Of a DNA stretch of 64,000 nucleotides, positions 26,401 to 35,706 are shown in pieces (position 1 is the stretch's first letter; each line of letters begins with the position of its first letter). The notes below the pieces were generated by a model. The model was not told the origin of the DNA, did no database searches, and worked only from the letters and a program-made list of their open reading frames with translations. Location: the IMG/VR virus record IMGVR_UViG_3300021085_000017, positions 28,116 through 92,115 of that record; one strand, given 5' to 3'. Origin of the DNA: a virus. A program made the position numbers and the translations under genes.

Positions 26401-29400
26401 AACAACTCGCTATCAAATAGTAGATACACTGAGTTACCAGAAGATAACTTTAATCTATTCGTACATCCTGGTGTACCGAATAGAAGTGAATTCTTCAGTG
26501 CAATAGTATTAGAAAAAGTATCGATAGAAGACAAATATCCCGTATATGCATATACAGACTTGTCAAGTTATGTTGAGGGTGATATTGTTTTAAATTCAAA
26601 TGATAACAAGTACTATAAAAGAAAAGTAACTGGACTATCATCAAAAGAATCGACAACTCCAGCAGGCTCATTTATAGTTGGAACGACATATAAAATTAAT
26701 CATGTTGGTACAACTGACTTTACATTAGTTGGTTCTACAGATAATAATATTGGCACTTCATTCGTAGCGACTGGTATAGGTTCAGGCGATGGTAATGTTA
26801 GCCTAATAAACTTTGATTATGGTCAATGGACATTAATATCACAGCCTAAAATTAACAAGTTTGGTTTTAGAATACATGGATATGATGAAATTAATCCTAC
26901 ATTTTACGCAATGGGTTGGGACAAAGCAAGTGGAGAAAAAGCATTTCAAACAGAAGGCGACAAACTTCAGTTAAAAACTTGGAATGCTGGTGAATATTAC
27001 AGAGTAGATTCTTATATATTAAGAAACAATGTTCCTTATGTTTGTCTTAACAGCCACACTGCTCCATCAGATTTTGATGAAAGTATTAAAAATTGGAAAC
27101 CAGTTTCTAAGTGGCCGACAACAAATAAAGTTCAAGCAATGGGCTACAATAAGTTAGTAGATGACACGGTAAAGAATTATAATTACGGTGACGTGCTACA
27201 AACACTAGACGAAGTTGCACATCTAATAATGGGATATGAAGAGTATCTAAAATTAGTAGGATGGGAATTCACAGATTCAACTGACTTTGGTGACCCAGTA
27301 GATTGGGAAAATCTATTATTAAAATTCTTAGAATGGCAGTCTGAAAACAATTCAGTAGGTGATTTTATTACTCTTACTCCGTTGTTAACTGGTGGTATAT
27401 TCAACACAGATTATGGTGTTGCTAGTGTTTCAACAGAAACTTTTAAAAACTATTATCGTATCTTAGATGCATCGGGTAGACGCATACCAACATCTGAAGT
27501 TGACTTCCACACAGATGGTTCAAAACTCACATTTGCAAGTAATGTTCCTATCTATGGAATGAAAATGGACATAAGAGATGTAGAACATGCATTTGTTGTA
27601 GATAGAGTTGACAGTTATGGTGACATTATATATGACCCACATTCACATACTAGAAATCTTAGAATGCAAATCGATTGTAACAGAACTATTGATTGGGATG
27701 GTACATTAACTGTTGATGGATATATTGTCCACAATGACAAACTGATACCAAACTTTGACACAATGATTGCTGAGACTAAGTTCTATAGAGACACATTAGT
27801 TGACCAAGGTCTATCTATATTAAACAATTTGAAATCAAACCAATATGGATATACTACAAGAGCATATCTAACAAATCACGGTATTGAAAGAGAATCACAA
27901 TTAGAATTCTATAAAGGTTTCTTATCTCATAAAGCAACTGTTTCTAGTATCAATAAGATTGTCAATAAAAATGGCGACTTTGAAAACATCACACACTCGG
28001 ATATATGGGCAGTAAGATTAAGTGACTACGGTTACCAATCATCAAAATATACAATGTCAAAAGACATTACAGTATCTGATATGGTACAAAATCCATTCTT
28101 AGTGCAATTCTTAGACAACACTAAAGAACTTTTACCAGTTACTAAGAAAAATAATATAGCAATTAAAACTACTGGTTACGTGAACGAATCAGATGTGACA
28201 TACATTACTGGCACTTATGATTCCTTAACATCACTGACTGGTGTTACATTATATGAAGGCGATACTGCTTGGTTACAAACAGATGAAGATAGAGATTGGG
28301 ACGTTGTCCGTCTTAGTGAAGTTGCTGAAATAAGTTATGTAGGTGAAACATCAGACAACCAACTATATATTGGTACTGCATCTGCAATTAATTCTACATC
28401 TATTACTAAACCAATTTATCTAAAAATTGATGCCGATGAGATAAGTCCAACAATTGCAGGATATTATTTGTTATCTGCAAATGGAACAAAAACAGTAAAC
28501 GGCACAGTCATACATGAATATCTAATATTCGAAGAAGACTTCGAACCATTAACTATTGAAATTGACTCAGCAACAACTAATAGTATATTTGTTCCTACAA
28601 GTACAAATTCTGGTGTTGAAGCGATTGGTTCTATTAGTAATCCAGTTTTCGAAAGTGGAGATATTATAACAATAGATGGCACACAACACACTTATGCCCC
28701 ATCTGGTGCAACTAGTTCTGGTATAACAATACTAGGCACAGTTGCAAACTCGGTAGTTACAGAAGGAGAACAAGCAAGTTTTGTAGTATACAATAATGAT
28801 GGATTAGTTGAAAATGGAACGAACACAACAGTAACATTCTCAGGAACTGTAGCAACTACAACTGGCTCATTTAGTTCAACACAAGGTGACCAGGTAACAA
28901 TAGATGGCACAACATTGACCATTGATTATAGTCAGTCTAGTACTATATCAGAAACTACAACTGCTACAAGAAGTTCTTCACTAACTACAGGCAACACAGT
29001 TATTATCGATGCAACGACAAAGACAGTTGCAGATTTAACAGTCACAGGCACAGTTACTTCGCCAACAATGACATCTACGAAGCCGTTGACAATTAATGGT
29101 GACACTATTTCACTAACAAGTGGAGATGATTTAACAGCAATCGTAACTGCAATTAATACAGGAACAAGTCAAGTTGTTGCATCAACATCTTCAAATCAAT
29201 TAGTTTTGACCACTTCATTGCCACAATTGACTATGACTGGTGGGTCGTTGATTGACTTAGGACTATCAACAACAAACTCATATACAGATTCTAAATTGGA
29301 TAATTTAGCATCAGACTTAACTACAATATCTGATATAACTGCTACAATAGATTCTAATAACCGTATGACAATAGTAAGTTCTGGAAGTTCAATGGTAATT

Positions 29401-32400
29401 TCTGGCACAGCATTAAGTGAATTGGGCATAACTGCTGGAACATATGAGACTAATCAAAATCCAACGATAGATAGTGTTGCTACACAGATTAATGCAAGGT
29501 CTATTTCGGGTGTCACAGCGACAGTAGTAACAGGAACACTTAAGATATCAAGTACAAATCATAACTTAGATATCGTTGAAGTGACTTCTGGTGCTATGAG
29601 TAGATTGGGCTTCGCAACAACTACAGTTGCGATAGATGCCACAGACACAATAGTATCTGACCTAAACGCACAAGTATTCACTATATCAACTGCATTTGCA
29701 GTTAAATCTGATAGACAGGTAAAAATAACAAGTTCAGAAAAGACAATAATTGTTTCTAATATTCTTGGAAACCCACTTTCTGATATGGGAATAACAGCAG
29801 GCACATATACTAACACAGTATCAACAAGTCCTACTGCATTAGAATTCGCTAGTCAGATAACATCAGCATCTGATGTTGTCGTTGGTGTATCAAGTGATGG
29901 TAGAATGATATTCACAAATGATAGTGTATCAATGTCATTCTCAGGAACTCCTGATGCAATACTGACTAAGGTAGGACTATCATTAACATATTCTAACGTA
30001 ACATCAAATGCAAACTTCAAAGCAATGCTTTGGAAGTCAGTAAGATATACTCCAGATTATAACGGCACAACAAGACTTGAATTCGAACAAGAATTAGGGT
30101 TGAATAGTGCAAGTAAGTTGTGGATAGATGATTATGATACTGTCGGATGGGCAGTACTAAGTTATAGTCCAATTGCTGGTAAAACAGTACACGCAAAACA
30201 GGCATCAGTTATAGATACTAATCTAACAAAACGTTTGATTGTCAAAGATGGTGAAGACTTTACAGTTCATAACATTTATGACCCACTAAATCTTAAGATG
30301 GCAGGGTCAACTATTTCTAAACTAGATTATGTTATGTGGACTGACCCAGCAAAATATGATACAGCATCAAGTAATGATGCTTGGTTAGATGAAAGATTAA
30401 ACAAAATGTGGTGGGATACAGACTTAGCACGTTTCTATCGCTATAATGATTATGGTGATTCTGCTGGTAACTTGAATATTGATTTCGTAAGAAGATATTG
30501 GGGTAAGACTGTAGATAATTCTAAACTGATAGTAAAGAAATGGACAAAATCTAGGACTCTACCAGTTGGCGTTGAAGCATATAATTCGAAGAAGTTCTTT
30601 GACGAAGATGCAGGAAGAGAAGTCATTGAATACTTCTTCTGGTCATCAACAGACAAAGATGCAAAAGATTTGTCATTACTGTTGGCATCAAACGGACCTA
30701 GAAACAAATTCTTACCAGTCGGTAAGCGAAGTGTTATTATGAGTAATGATTCTAAATCATATAATAGTCAAACACTTACAGCATCATTAGAGTATCAAGT
30801 AGAAGAAGGAATTGTTAAAGAACATTCAGATTGGCAATTATTACCAGAGAATGACCATACACCAGTTCCTGATTTATTCTTAGATGACCTGATTAACTCG
30901 GTATCTGGTACTACAATTATGCAGTCATATGCAACTAAACTTATTGCATCTCAACTAACAGATGTTAACTTTGCAGTTGTTACGCCAGTTGATAGTATGG
31001 GTGTACAATTCATGTCTGGTCTAACAATAGATGATATCGCAGTGACAACTGATGGTAGAACTGTAAATGCTGAATACTTAACGATTGATGGTTCTAACTT
31101 AAAGATATCTCAAACACATACTATGACTGTCGGAGATGTTCTAAGAGTTTATAGAGTAGAAGACACAGAGAATAATTGGTTTACAAACAAATATGCAATG
31201 AGAGATAACTTCTCAACAGTTGTAAACGATGCAATGAGTAGAAAACTATTACAGACAGAATATTATAATTATGAACAGTATATAGACACTGATGATTATA
31301 TCTTTAGTCTAGGTGATTGGTATATTGATGATTCGTTTAAAAAGATTGATAACTTTGCGTATCTATCAACTACCAGAGAATTTGATATGCTTGAAAGATA
31401 CGAGAATGGTATATCATCATTTAAGTTAAAACTACCTACACATAATGAATTCTATTTTGAATATAATGGTGAATTAAGATTAGTCAATAGAAGCAATAGT
31501 GTTCTGAACATTTCATTGGGCTTCAATGAATTTACATACCCAGAAACAGTTTCAGCAGGAGAATTTGTAATCGGAAACACTTATGAGATATTAGAAGTAG
31601 GAACAACAGACTTTGTATCACTGGGTGCTAATAGTAATTCAAGTGGTGGTAAATTTGTAGCAACTGGTATTGGTTCTGGAACAGGTACAGCATTTAGTCA
31701 ATATTATAATAATGCAACTGGTATTCAGATACATGAATTGATGAACTTGATTAGAAATCGTTCTAAGACAGAGTTTATCAATAATATATTCTATAGAATG
31801 ATTGATTATCTTTATACAGAAAAATCTTATCCTGATTGGCTATTTAAAACAAGTTACTTTGATTTAGATTTACACAGTAGACCACTCAAGCAACACGCAG
31901 TATACCAAAGAGAGAGCGAAGAAGATATCTTAGAGTATATTAGAGAAACAAAACCATATCATGCTAAGATAAGAAATATTAAGAGACTTAATCAATTATC
32001 AGACACAGCATCAGTCACAATGTCAGCAGAAGAAAAACTGAAGATGACTTTAGACTTCGGTGAAGCAAGTAGATATGGCGAGGCAGTATATGATGGTATC
32101 GCTACAGATGATATTGCTGATGGCGAATATGAACAAGGTGGTTTAATAAGATATAGACCATTAGCAACTACAGAAAGTGGTGGATTTGATACAGGCGAAG
32201 TAAATGCTAGAGCCGTCGAATCATCAGTTGTGGTAATTCAAAATTACTTAGATGCTCCGGGTGGTGCAGATGCAGATGTTTCTGGTATACAGAATTTAGG
32301 AAATTTACACCTTGACAAGACAGACTTTTTCGTGTATGATGTATATGGTAGAGGGTATAATATACCAGTTAAGGCATCATGTGCCGTGGCAGAAGATGTA

Positions 32401-32973
32401 GTAATCACTGCTGGTTCGTTTGTTGTAGGCAGAACATATACTATTGTGAAACCTGGAACAACAGATTTTGTCAGTGAACAGGGTGCTAGTGCAAACACAG
32501 TGGGTACAGAATTCGTAGCAACAGTAGTGGGTTCAGGAACAGGTACTGCTAGTGGTCCATTTATGATAACATCATCTGGACTTACAAATGCACAGTTGGT
32601 TGCCTCTAAGAAGAACAAGAGATTGATAGCAGTTATGAAAGCATCATCGCATACTCATAACGCTGGAAAGTTTAAGATTGGAGAACAATACAAAATTGAT
32701 ACAATAGGCACAACAGACTTTACATTAGTTGGTGGTGTTTCTAATACAGTTGGTGGTATATTTACAGCATCAGGAGTAGGTGAAGGCACCGGTACTGCTA
32801 CATGTAAAGAAGGCAACGATATTGAGTTTATGATGTATGATAAACACACATCTGGAACACTTAATATCGATGATAGAGGTCTATATACTACAATGACATA
32901 CGACTTTAAGCAAGGCGATAGAGTGTTTTTACTTGATACTCCACTTGCATTAGTATTACAAGACCCCAAATAG
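23449..32973 (+). CDS. Giant baseplate/tail protein (gp7-like), with repeat modules
   Basis: This 3174-residue protein is the largest in the window. It opens with IYDFLPGHLKNRELESIFE and ALPIDLDKFINYSMYYWVSP, as in the large proteins after gp6 in marine T4-like phages, so a gp7-like wedge role is likely. Five copies of a module of about 45 residues with a GTTDF core lie near residues 220, 1072, 2703, 2988 and 3072. A Thr/Ser-rich part from about 1700 to 2180 looks adhesin-like, and its second half contains repeats resembling the IN motif of flagellar cap/hook proteins. It may combine wedge initiation with host-binding surface. A gp8 gene is not seen separately. Confidence 0.65.
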   Translation: MAKKIYDFLPGHLKNRELESIFETTLNRAFSVGEMEKTKAFVGRKEKGIFKNDDIYLSFPPTSYARDNYGLEPTFTNTTTTDNVFYDDLLNALYNKGALTNDHRRLFNSKSTLSTVALPIDLDKFINYSMYYWVSPNFHAHITGSVNKHYVTINRTTTPTNWWSKNNYWYHYDDIKDFIFDSNSGEITQATRPIIEFDEDIELSNESAAVSLTQTVSAIAGAFVVGSTYTIASVGTTDFTLIGASDNEVGTTFTATDVGSGTGSASWQYIPTFKAYNSSNVYTNDINIFHYVVSENYTLDRQLGFKPKLKAGDFQSEYVFNIDLTNDLTYKLKNDYKSLTLKTDFDYRNLRQEIGDKVDATSIELLQAPKSINAIDIYVNGQKQIGNYSYSSSDKKITLNSSVTGNIYVDYCTNTPVVFDGDGVFQRINPALEYNVDNKSYSNSEMTFSLVYEHFVRIIETAPGLTGSPDAGNNYRKIGDNSDKLRHASQGSVLVTNSVDIKEAYFALTREDYNPIKATEFLSNSYNGYKNKFLTTIIETLSDSASDTKSDLLILEEAINTISMGKQTSVSIFRDSTMLNFGEIHAHYEELDVTVIDGASEQVMPTFRDSILYDKNIVVILDGVVQRLNVDYTLSSGATEILFTSTRASSDIIKVRHYTNIKETYIPPSATSLAITPAHIPEIITDNGYETPTKFIKGHDGSLVPAYPLVNGQVNRIDTILLAFETLIFNNLTDNTSSDIVSMEYAIYGTTGSDYSNSEKKYIMYPFFKKWMMRNSIDDLNNESFDSSPSEYKTWNYRAKNDSAAGYWRGQLLYSYGTDRPLQEPWKAIKKSQKPANFDTTYGSDYTTIAFWNALISKNSLNCPVPVDGSGNLKTPAVLFFGDDISSSDVLEMDQAWEFGDNSPVELAWTRSSEFAFAEFMLMLLSKPFEIMDSYSSQIANIISYSNKSEGINNDNVIADKQNYTFKLGSKLGGFVNNFKLQTENNSLSNSRYTELPEDNFNLFVHPGVPNRSEFFSAIVLEKVSIEDKYPVYAYTDLSSYVEGDIVLNSNDNKYYKRKVTGLSSKESTTPAGSFIVGTTYKINHVGTTDFTLVGSTDNNIGTSFVATGIGSGDGNVSLINFDYGQWTLISQPKINKFGFRIHGYDEINPTFYAMGWDKASGEKAFQTEGDKLQLKTWNAGEYYRVDSYILRNNVPYVCLNSHTAPSDFDESIKNWKPVSKWPTTNKVQAMGYNKLVDDTVKNYNYGDVLQTLDEVAHLIMGYEEYLKLVGWEFTDSTDFGDPVDWENLLLKFLEWQSENNSVGDFITLTPLLTGGIFNTDYGVASVSTETFKNYYRILDASGRRIPTSEVDFHTDGSKLTFASNVPIYGMKMDIRDVEHAFVVDRVDSYGDIIYDPHSHTRNLRMQIDCNRTIDWDGTLTVDGYIVHNDKLIPNFDTMIAETKFYRDTLVDQGLSILNNLKSNQYGYTTRAYLTNHGIERESQLEFYKGFLSHKATVSSINKIVNKNGDFENITHSDIWAVRLSDYGYQSSKYTMSKDITVSDMVQNPFLVQFLDNTKELLPVTKKNNIAIKTTGYVNESDVTYITGTYDSLTSLTGVTLYEGDTAWLQTDEDRDWDVVRLSEVAEISYVGETSDNQLYIGTASAINSTSITKPIYLKIDADEISPTIAGYYLLSANGTKTVNGTVIHEYLIFEEDFEPLTIEIDSATTNSIFVPTSTNSGVEAIGSISNPVFESGDIITIDGTQHTYAPSGATSSGITILGTVANSVVTEGEQASFVVYNNDGLVENGTNTTVTFSGTVATTTGSFSSTQGDQVTIDGTTLTIDYSQSSTISETTTATRSSSLTTGNTVIIDATTKTVADLTVTGTVTSPTMTSTKPLTINGDTISLTSGDDLTAIVTAINTGTSQVVASTSSNQLVLTTSLPQLTMTGGSLIDLGLSTTNSYTDSKLDNLASDLTTISDITATIDSNNRMTIVSSGSSMVISGTALSELGITAGTYETNQNPTIDSVATQINARSISGVTATVVTGTLKISSTNHNLDIVEVTSGAMSRLGFATTTVAIDATDTIVSDLNAQVFTISTAFAVKSDRQVKITSSEKTIIVSNILGNPLSDMGITAGTYTNTVSTSPTALEFASQITSASDVVVGVSSDGRMIFTNDSVSMSFSGTPDAILTKVGLSLTYSNVTSNANFKAMLWKSVRYTPDYNGTTRLEFEQELGLNSASKLWIDDYDTVGWAVLSYSPIAGKTVHAKQASVIDTNLTKRLIVKDGEDFTVHNIYDPLNLKMAGSTISKLDYVMWTDPAKYDTASSNDAWLDERLNKMWWDTDLARFYRYNDYGDSAGNLNIDFVRRYWGKTVDNSKLIVKKWTKSRTLPVGVEAYNSKKFFDEDAGREVIEYFFWSSTDKDAKDLSLLLASNGPRNKFLPVGKRSVIMSNDSKSYNSQTLTASLEYQVEEGIVKEHSDWQLLPENDHTPVPDLFLDDLINSVSGTTIMQSYATKLIASQLTDVNFAVVTPVDSMGVQFMSGLTIDDIAVTTDGRTVNAEYLTIDGSNLKISQTHTMTVGDVLRVYRVEDTENNWFTNKYAMRDNFSTVVNDAMSRKLLQTEYYNYEQYIDTDDYIFSLGDWYIDDSFKKIDNFAYLSTTREFDMLERYENGISSFKLKLPTHNEFYFEYNGELRLVNRSNSVLNISLGFNEFTYPETVSAGEFVIGNTYEILEVGTTDFVSLGANSNSSGGKFVATGIGSGTGTAFSQYYNNATGIQIHELMNLIRNRSKTEFINNIFYRMIDYLYTEKSYPDWLFKTSYFDLDLHSRPLKQHAVYQRESEEDILEYIRETKPYHAKIRNIKRLNQLSDTASVTMSAEEKLKMTLDFGEASRYGEAVYDGIATDDIADGEYEQGGLIRYRPLATTESGGFDTGEVNARAVESSVVVIQNYLDAPGGADADVSGIQNLGNLHLDKTDFFVYDVYGRGYNIPVKASCAVAEDVVITAGSFVVGRTYTIVKPGTTDFVSEQGASANTVGTEFVATVVGSGTGTASGPFMITSSGLTNAQLVASKKNKRLIAVMKASSHTHNAGKFKIGEQYKIDTIGTTDFTLVGGVSNTVGGIFTASGVGEGTGTATCKEGNDIEFMMYDKHTSGTLNIDDRGLYTTMTYDFKQGDRVFLLDTPLALVLQDPK
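24106..24243 (+). repeat. GTTDF module, copy 1
   Basis: The encoded module has the plan AGxFxVGxxYxI, then GTTDF, an Asn-Xaa-Xaa-Gly turn and a GSGTG end. It is the first of five copies in the giant protein, far from the next. Confidence 0.8.
26661..26802 (+). repeat. GTTDF module, copy 2
   Basis: It encodes the same plan as copy 1 with GTTYKI, GTTDFTLVG and a GSGDG end. It lies in the middle of the gp7-like region. Confidence 0.8.
29080..29990 (+). repeat. Tandem IN-motif-like repeats in the giant protein
   Basis: About five units of roughly 55-65 residues follow one another. Each has a helix such as VATQINAR or IVTAINTG, a short strand with V(T/V)A, a Leu/Met-x-Ile/Phe strand ending in TS or SS, and an end such as LGITAG, LGLS or MGITAG. 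This pattern resembles the IN motif of FliD/flagellin hook proteins. The similarity is read from sequence and needs a profile search. Confidence 0.5.
31555..31692 (+). repeat. GTTDF module, copy 3
   Basis: The unit encodes AGEFVIGNTYEI, GTTDFVSLG and GSGTGTA. It follows the C-terminal gp7-like region. Confidence 0.8.
32410..32553 (+). repeat. GTTDF module, copy 4
   Basis: The unit encodes AGSFVVGRTYTI, GTTDFVSEQGAS and GSGTGTA. It is slightly longer than the others by an insertion after GTTDF. Confidence 0.8.
32662..32802 (+). repeat. GTTDF module, copy 5
   Basis: The unit encodes AGKFKIGEQYKI, GTTDFTLVGG and GEGTGTA, close to the end of the giant protein. Confidence 0.8.
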
Positions 32974-33004
32974 ATGTATTAGAATAGAAGTATTGAGAGA
33001 AACG

Positions 33005-33028
33005 TATAAATACAATAGTAGATAAATA
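33005..33028 (+). promoter_or_regulatory. Late promoter pair, TATAAATA and GATAAATA
   Basis: A perfect T4 late promoter TATAAATA (33005-33012) is followed by GATAAATA (33021-33028), 30 to 50 bases before the ATG at 33059. They likely drive the three structural genes that follow. Confidence 0.7.
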
Positions 33029-33058
33029 TAAGATATAATCTAAGAGACGGATATAAAC

Positions 33059-33718
33059 ATGTTTAAAGATGTAATAAAATCACAAGTAGTAGGCACACTC
33101 AAAATCTACGATAAAGAGAGTGGCGAAGTACTTGTACAAAAGAAGAATGCAATTCATCCAGGAAATATGGCATATGTATTGGCTTCAGCCATGGGCGGCA
33201 AAGCAACGAGTGTAAACTCATCAGGTTCTGCCCCATATATCAATTGGATGCAATTCGGCAAGGGTGGTAGTACCTCAACTACAACTCTTTCTTATCGTTC
33301 TCCTAGAGTCTACCCAACGTATGACCAACTATCAATATCGGCGAGTAACGCTTCATTGTATGTTCCAACTTACGAACAAGAGACAATTAATACAGTGTAC
33401 TATCCAGGAGAGGACATGGGTGCTGGATCCATAGTACCAAACAATACAGCAAAAGTAAAATTCAGTGTAGATGTAAGTCACACTGATTATGCAACCGCTG
33501 TCAGTGGAACAATTCCAACAAGTGACAGTTCTGCAACGTCTACACAAGCAGAACAATTCACTTTTGATGAAATTGGACTACTATCGGGAGTAACCAATAG
33601 TGGTTCACTTGATAAGACAAAAACATTAATGATGACGCACGTGACTTTTCATCCCGTGTTACTTGCGGCAAACCGAACGATTGTAATTGATTATACAGTT
33701 ACAATACAAATTAGTTAA
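33059..33718 (+). CDS. Virion structural protein, tail-fibre/baseplate type
   Basis: The 219-residue protein has a beta-rich plan with an opening GTLKIYDKESGEVLVQKKNA, a Ser/Thr-rich middle and a hydrophobic end HVTFHPVLLAANRTIVIDYT. This end resembles phage tail-fibre or baseplate attachment proteins that form trimers. No T4 homologue is recognised. It follows the giant baseplate protein behind a late promoter pair. Confidence 0.5.
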   Translation: MFKDVIKSQVVGTLKIYDKESGEVLVQKKNAIHPGNMAYVLASAMGGKATSVNSSGSAPYINWMQFGKGGSTSTTTLSYRSPRVYPTYDQLSISASNASLYVPTYEQETINTVYYPGEDMGAGSIVPNNTAKVKFSVDVSHTDYATAVSGTIPTSDSSATSTQAEQFTFDEIGLLSGVTNSGSLDKTKTLMMTHVTFHPVLLAANRTIVIDYTVTIQIS

Positions 33719-33735
33719 AATTTAGGAGTATAACA

Positions 33736-34653
33736 ATGGCTTCAGGCTCAATTATAAACTACGCGGACTTAGCAAGTCTTCGCAACAAATTAAATGAAAT
33801 TCTAAATGGAACGGGCGTTCATGGTGGATATAACCAATCACACACCATCGCGGCAAATCCATCGACTGGCGATGTAATTGATGATGCATATCACGATTCA
33901 ATTCATAGTGCGGCAGCAAAACTTTCAAATTACTACAATATTTCAAATCCATTCACAGCAGTAAATGCCGGTACAGTAATCGACTGGGACCATTATGGTG
34001 CCGAGGCGTCTGCCTTTGTTACAGCAATCGATACACGCTTTGACTCACCTTGGTCTTATTCAGATTGGGACACAAGTGTTCAAAACGAATCTTCAGAATC
34101 AGCATCAAACTGGAATGGTACTAGAACTCAAATCGTTAAATTTGCATTCGGTTCACAAGCAAATTTAAATGCTTGGTTCGCCGCAGGTGGTGAACTTAGA
34201 GTTTCAGCATCACATAGTGACACATCTGGCAACCAACAGGGTACTTCTTGGGAACAACTTACGTCTGAATTAGGTACATTCACTTACTCAGTAAGACCTG
34301 AAGATTCATCAGATGTAGGAACACGTACAAGATATAAGCATAGTGACGTTGGAACATCTTATACTGTTCATAAGAAAGAATTAGCAGATGATTCAGATTA
34401 CAGTGCAAACTATCTACAAGTTTCAGCACAAACTGCCAACAGCGGTGCAGACTTGTACATTAAAACAGAATTAGTAGACGCACACGTTGCCCGTTCAGGC
34501 AGTGGTTCTGGTTATGCTGGAGCATGGTCATGGACTGGTGCTGACAGTGTACCAGGTGATTCTACTGTTACTATTGCATCGAAGAGATTAACAAACGCAA
34601 GTGGCTCAGTTACTTTAACTAATCCAACTGTTACTGTTACTGATTCTTTATAA
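33736..34653 (+). CDS. Virion structural protein, fibre-like paralogue A
   Basis: The 305-residue protein starts with a short helical part (YADLASLRNKLNEILNGTG) and is then beta-rich with a FAAGGELRVSAS segment and a C-terminal NYLQVSAQ. It shares its layout and several phrases with the next gene, for example a GGE(L/I)R strand and a Y..NxLxVSA strand, so the two are paralogues. The final 50 residues are Ser/Thr/Val-rich. Binding of host surface is plausible but not shown. Confidence 0.5.
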   Translation: MASGSIINYADLASLRNKLNEILNGTGVHGGYNQSHTIAANPSTGDVIDDAYHDSIHSAAAKLSNYYNISNPFTAVNAGTVIDWDHYGAEASAFVTAIDTRFDSPWSYSDWDTSVQNESSESASNWNGTRTQIVKFAFGSQANLNAWFAAGGELRVSASHSDTSGNQQGTSWEQLTSELGTFTYSVRPEDSSDVGTRTRYKHSDVGTSYTVHKKELADDSDYSANYLQVSAQTANSGADLYIKTELVDAHVARSGSGSGYAGAWSWTGADSVPGDSTVTIASKRLTNASGSVTLTNPTVTVTDSL

Positions 34654-34677
34654 TCTAAAAGTTGTGGGAAGATGTAA

Positions 34678-35649
34678 ATGGCACCACAGAGTTATTATTT
34701 AACAGGACTATCGCAAAAACAGGATTTAGTTAAATTATTTAACTCTTTTGCAGATGATATCAACAACATTGTTGGTATAGGAACAGGAGATTCGGGATAT
34801 GGTCAAAATCATCTCGTAGTCAACTATGCAGTAGACGAAGTTACTACACCATTGTGGGATGAACTTTTGACCTCAATGTTCTATGCAGGCCGACATCAAG
34901 GCACACCTTTATTTTCGCCAGTTAGCACCTCAAGTGCTGACTGGCCAATAGATGACGTTTACAGTGTCATCTCATCTATTAAAACAGACATTGCAAATAT
35001 AGTAGGTAATAAACTTAACAGTGCTATAGTGTATATGACTGCAAACGCTAATAGAATATCTTCAGCAAAAACATATGTAGACCCTAGTTTAGGTACTCCT
35101 ATATGGACTAATGCTAATCAAATATATTATGAAACAAGAGTGCGTTACTCAGATGCTAATGCTCGTAGACACTTCTTTAACTCTGGCGGTGAAATAAGAA
35201 TCGATTCGGTTCTTTCTGCCATTGACAATTCTCATGCTCAAAGTAATGACTGGAAAACAATGCTAGATGCTATTGCTGTTGTTAAAATAAAGCATTCTAT
35301 CACTGAAGCATCTACGGGTGCAGGCACAGAAGGCTATGGATTTAGTATGCTCACATCATCTTATCAAGTAGTATACACAAAAGGTGGAACAGGTGATTAT
35401 TCCGGTAACCAACTAAATGTTTCAGCAAGACTTGGCGGAACTTCAGATGTAGAAATAAAAATAGGATTTGACGATTCTCATGTTGCTGATTCTGGCAACT
35501 GGTCTACTCCACCTTATTCTGGAACATGGATAGGAAGCGATTATGTTGCTGGTAATCTACAAGTAACAGTTGATGAATTCGTTGCATCTGACACACCAGA
35601 TGGCGTAAATATTACTAGCCCTACATATTTTCCACTTTCTCAACTTTAA
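34678..35649 (+). CDS. Virion structural protein, fibre-like paralogue B
   Basis: The 323-residue protein opens with helical residues and GDSGYGQNHLVVNYAVDEV, then has FNSGGEIRIDS and SGNQLNVSARLGGTSDVEIK, matching paralogue A in order. It is the last gene of the structural run; the sigma70-like promoter at 35653-35681 follows its stop at once. Function beyond virion structure cannot be stated. Confidence 0.5.
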   Translation: MAPQSYYLTGLSQKQDLVKLFNSFADDINNIVGIGTGDSGYGQNHLVVNYAVDEVTTPLWDELLTSMFYAGRHQGTPLFSPVSTSSADWPIDDVYSVISSIKTDIANIVGNKLNSAIVYMTANANRISSAKTYVDPSLGTPIWTNANQIYYETRVRYSDANARRHFFNSGGEIRIDSVLSAIDNSHAQSNDWKTMLDAIAVVKIKHSITEASTGAGTEGYGFSMLTSSYQVVYTKGGTGDYSGNQLNVSARLGGTSDVEIKIGFDDSHVADSGNWSTPPYSGTWIGSDYVAGNLQVTVDEFVASDTPDGVNITSPTYFPLSQL

Positions 35650-35652
35650 CTA

Positions 35653-35681
35653 TTGACTTTTACCCCAAATTACTGTATTAT
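35653..35681 (+). promoter_or_regulatory. Sigma70-type promoter, TTGACT-N17-TATTAT, for the biosynthetic island
   Basis: TTGACT (five of six) and TATTAT (five of six) are 17 bases apart, and the ATG at 35707 follows with AGGAG upstream. No other clear promoter is seen in the next 20 kb of abutting genes, so this may transcribe the entire island. Confidence 0.65.
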
Positions 35682-35706
35682 TAGTACTAATACAGGAGAA
35701 TAATTT

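Noticed and set aside
28464-29816. Several minus-strand open frames within the giant tail protein
   Set aside because: They are shadows of a Thr/Ser-rich coding sequence, with no ribosome sites and no conserved motifs.
34654-34677. Terminator between fibre-like genes
   Set aside because: The 24-base gap has no inverted repeat or T tract.
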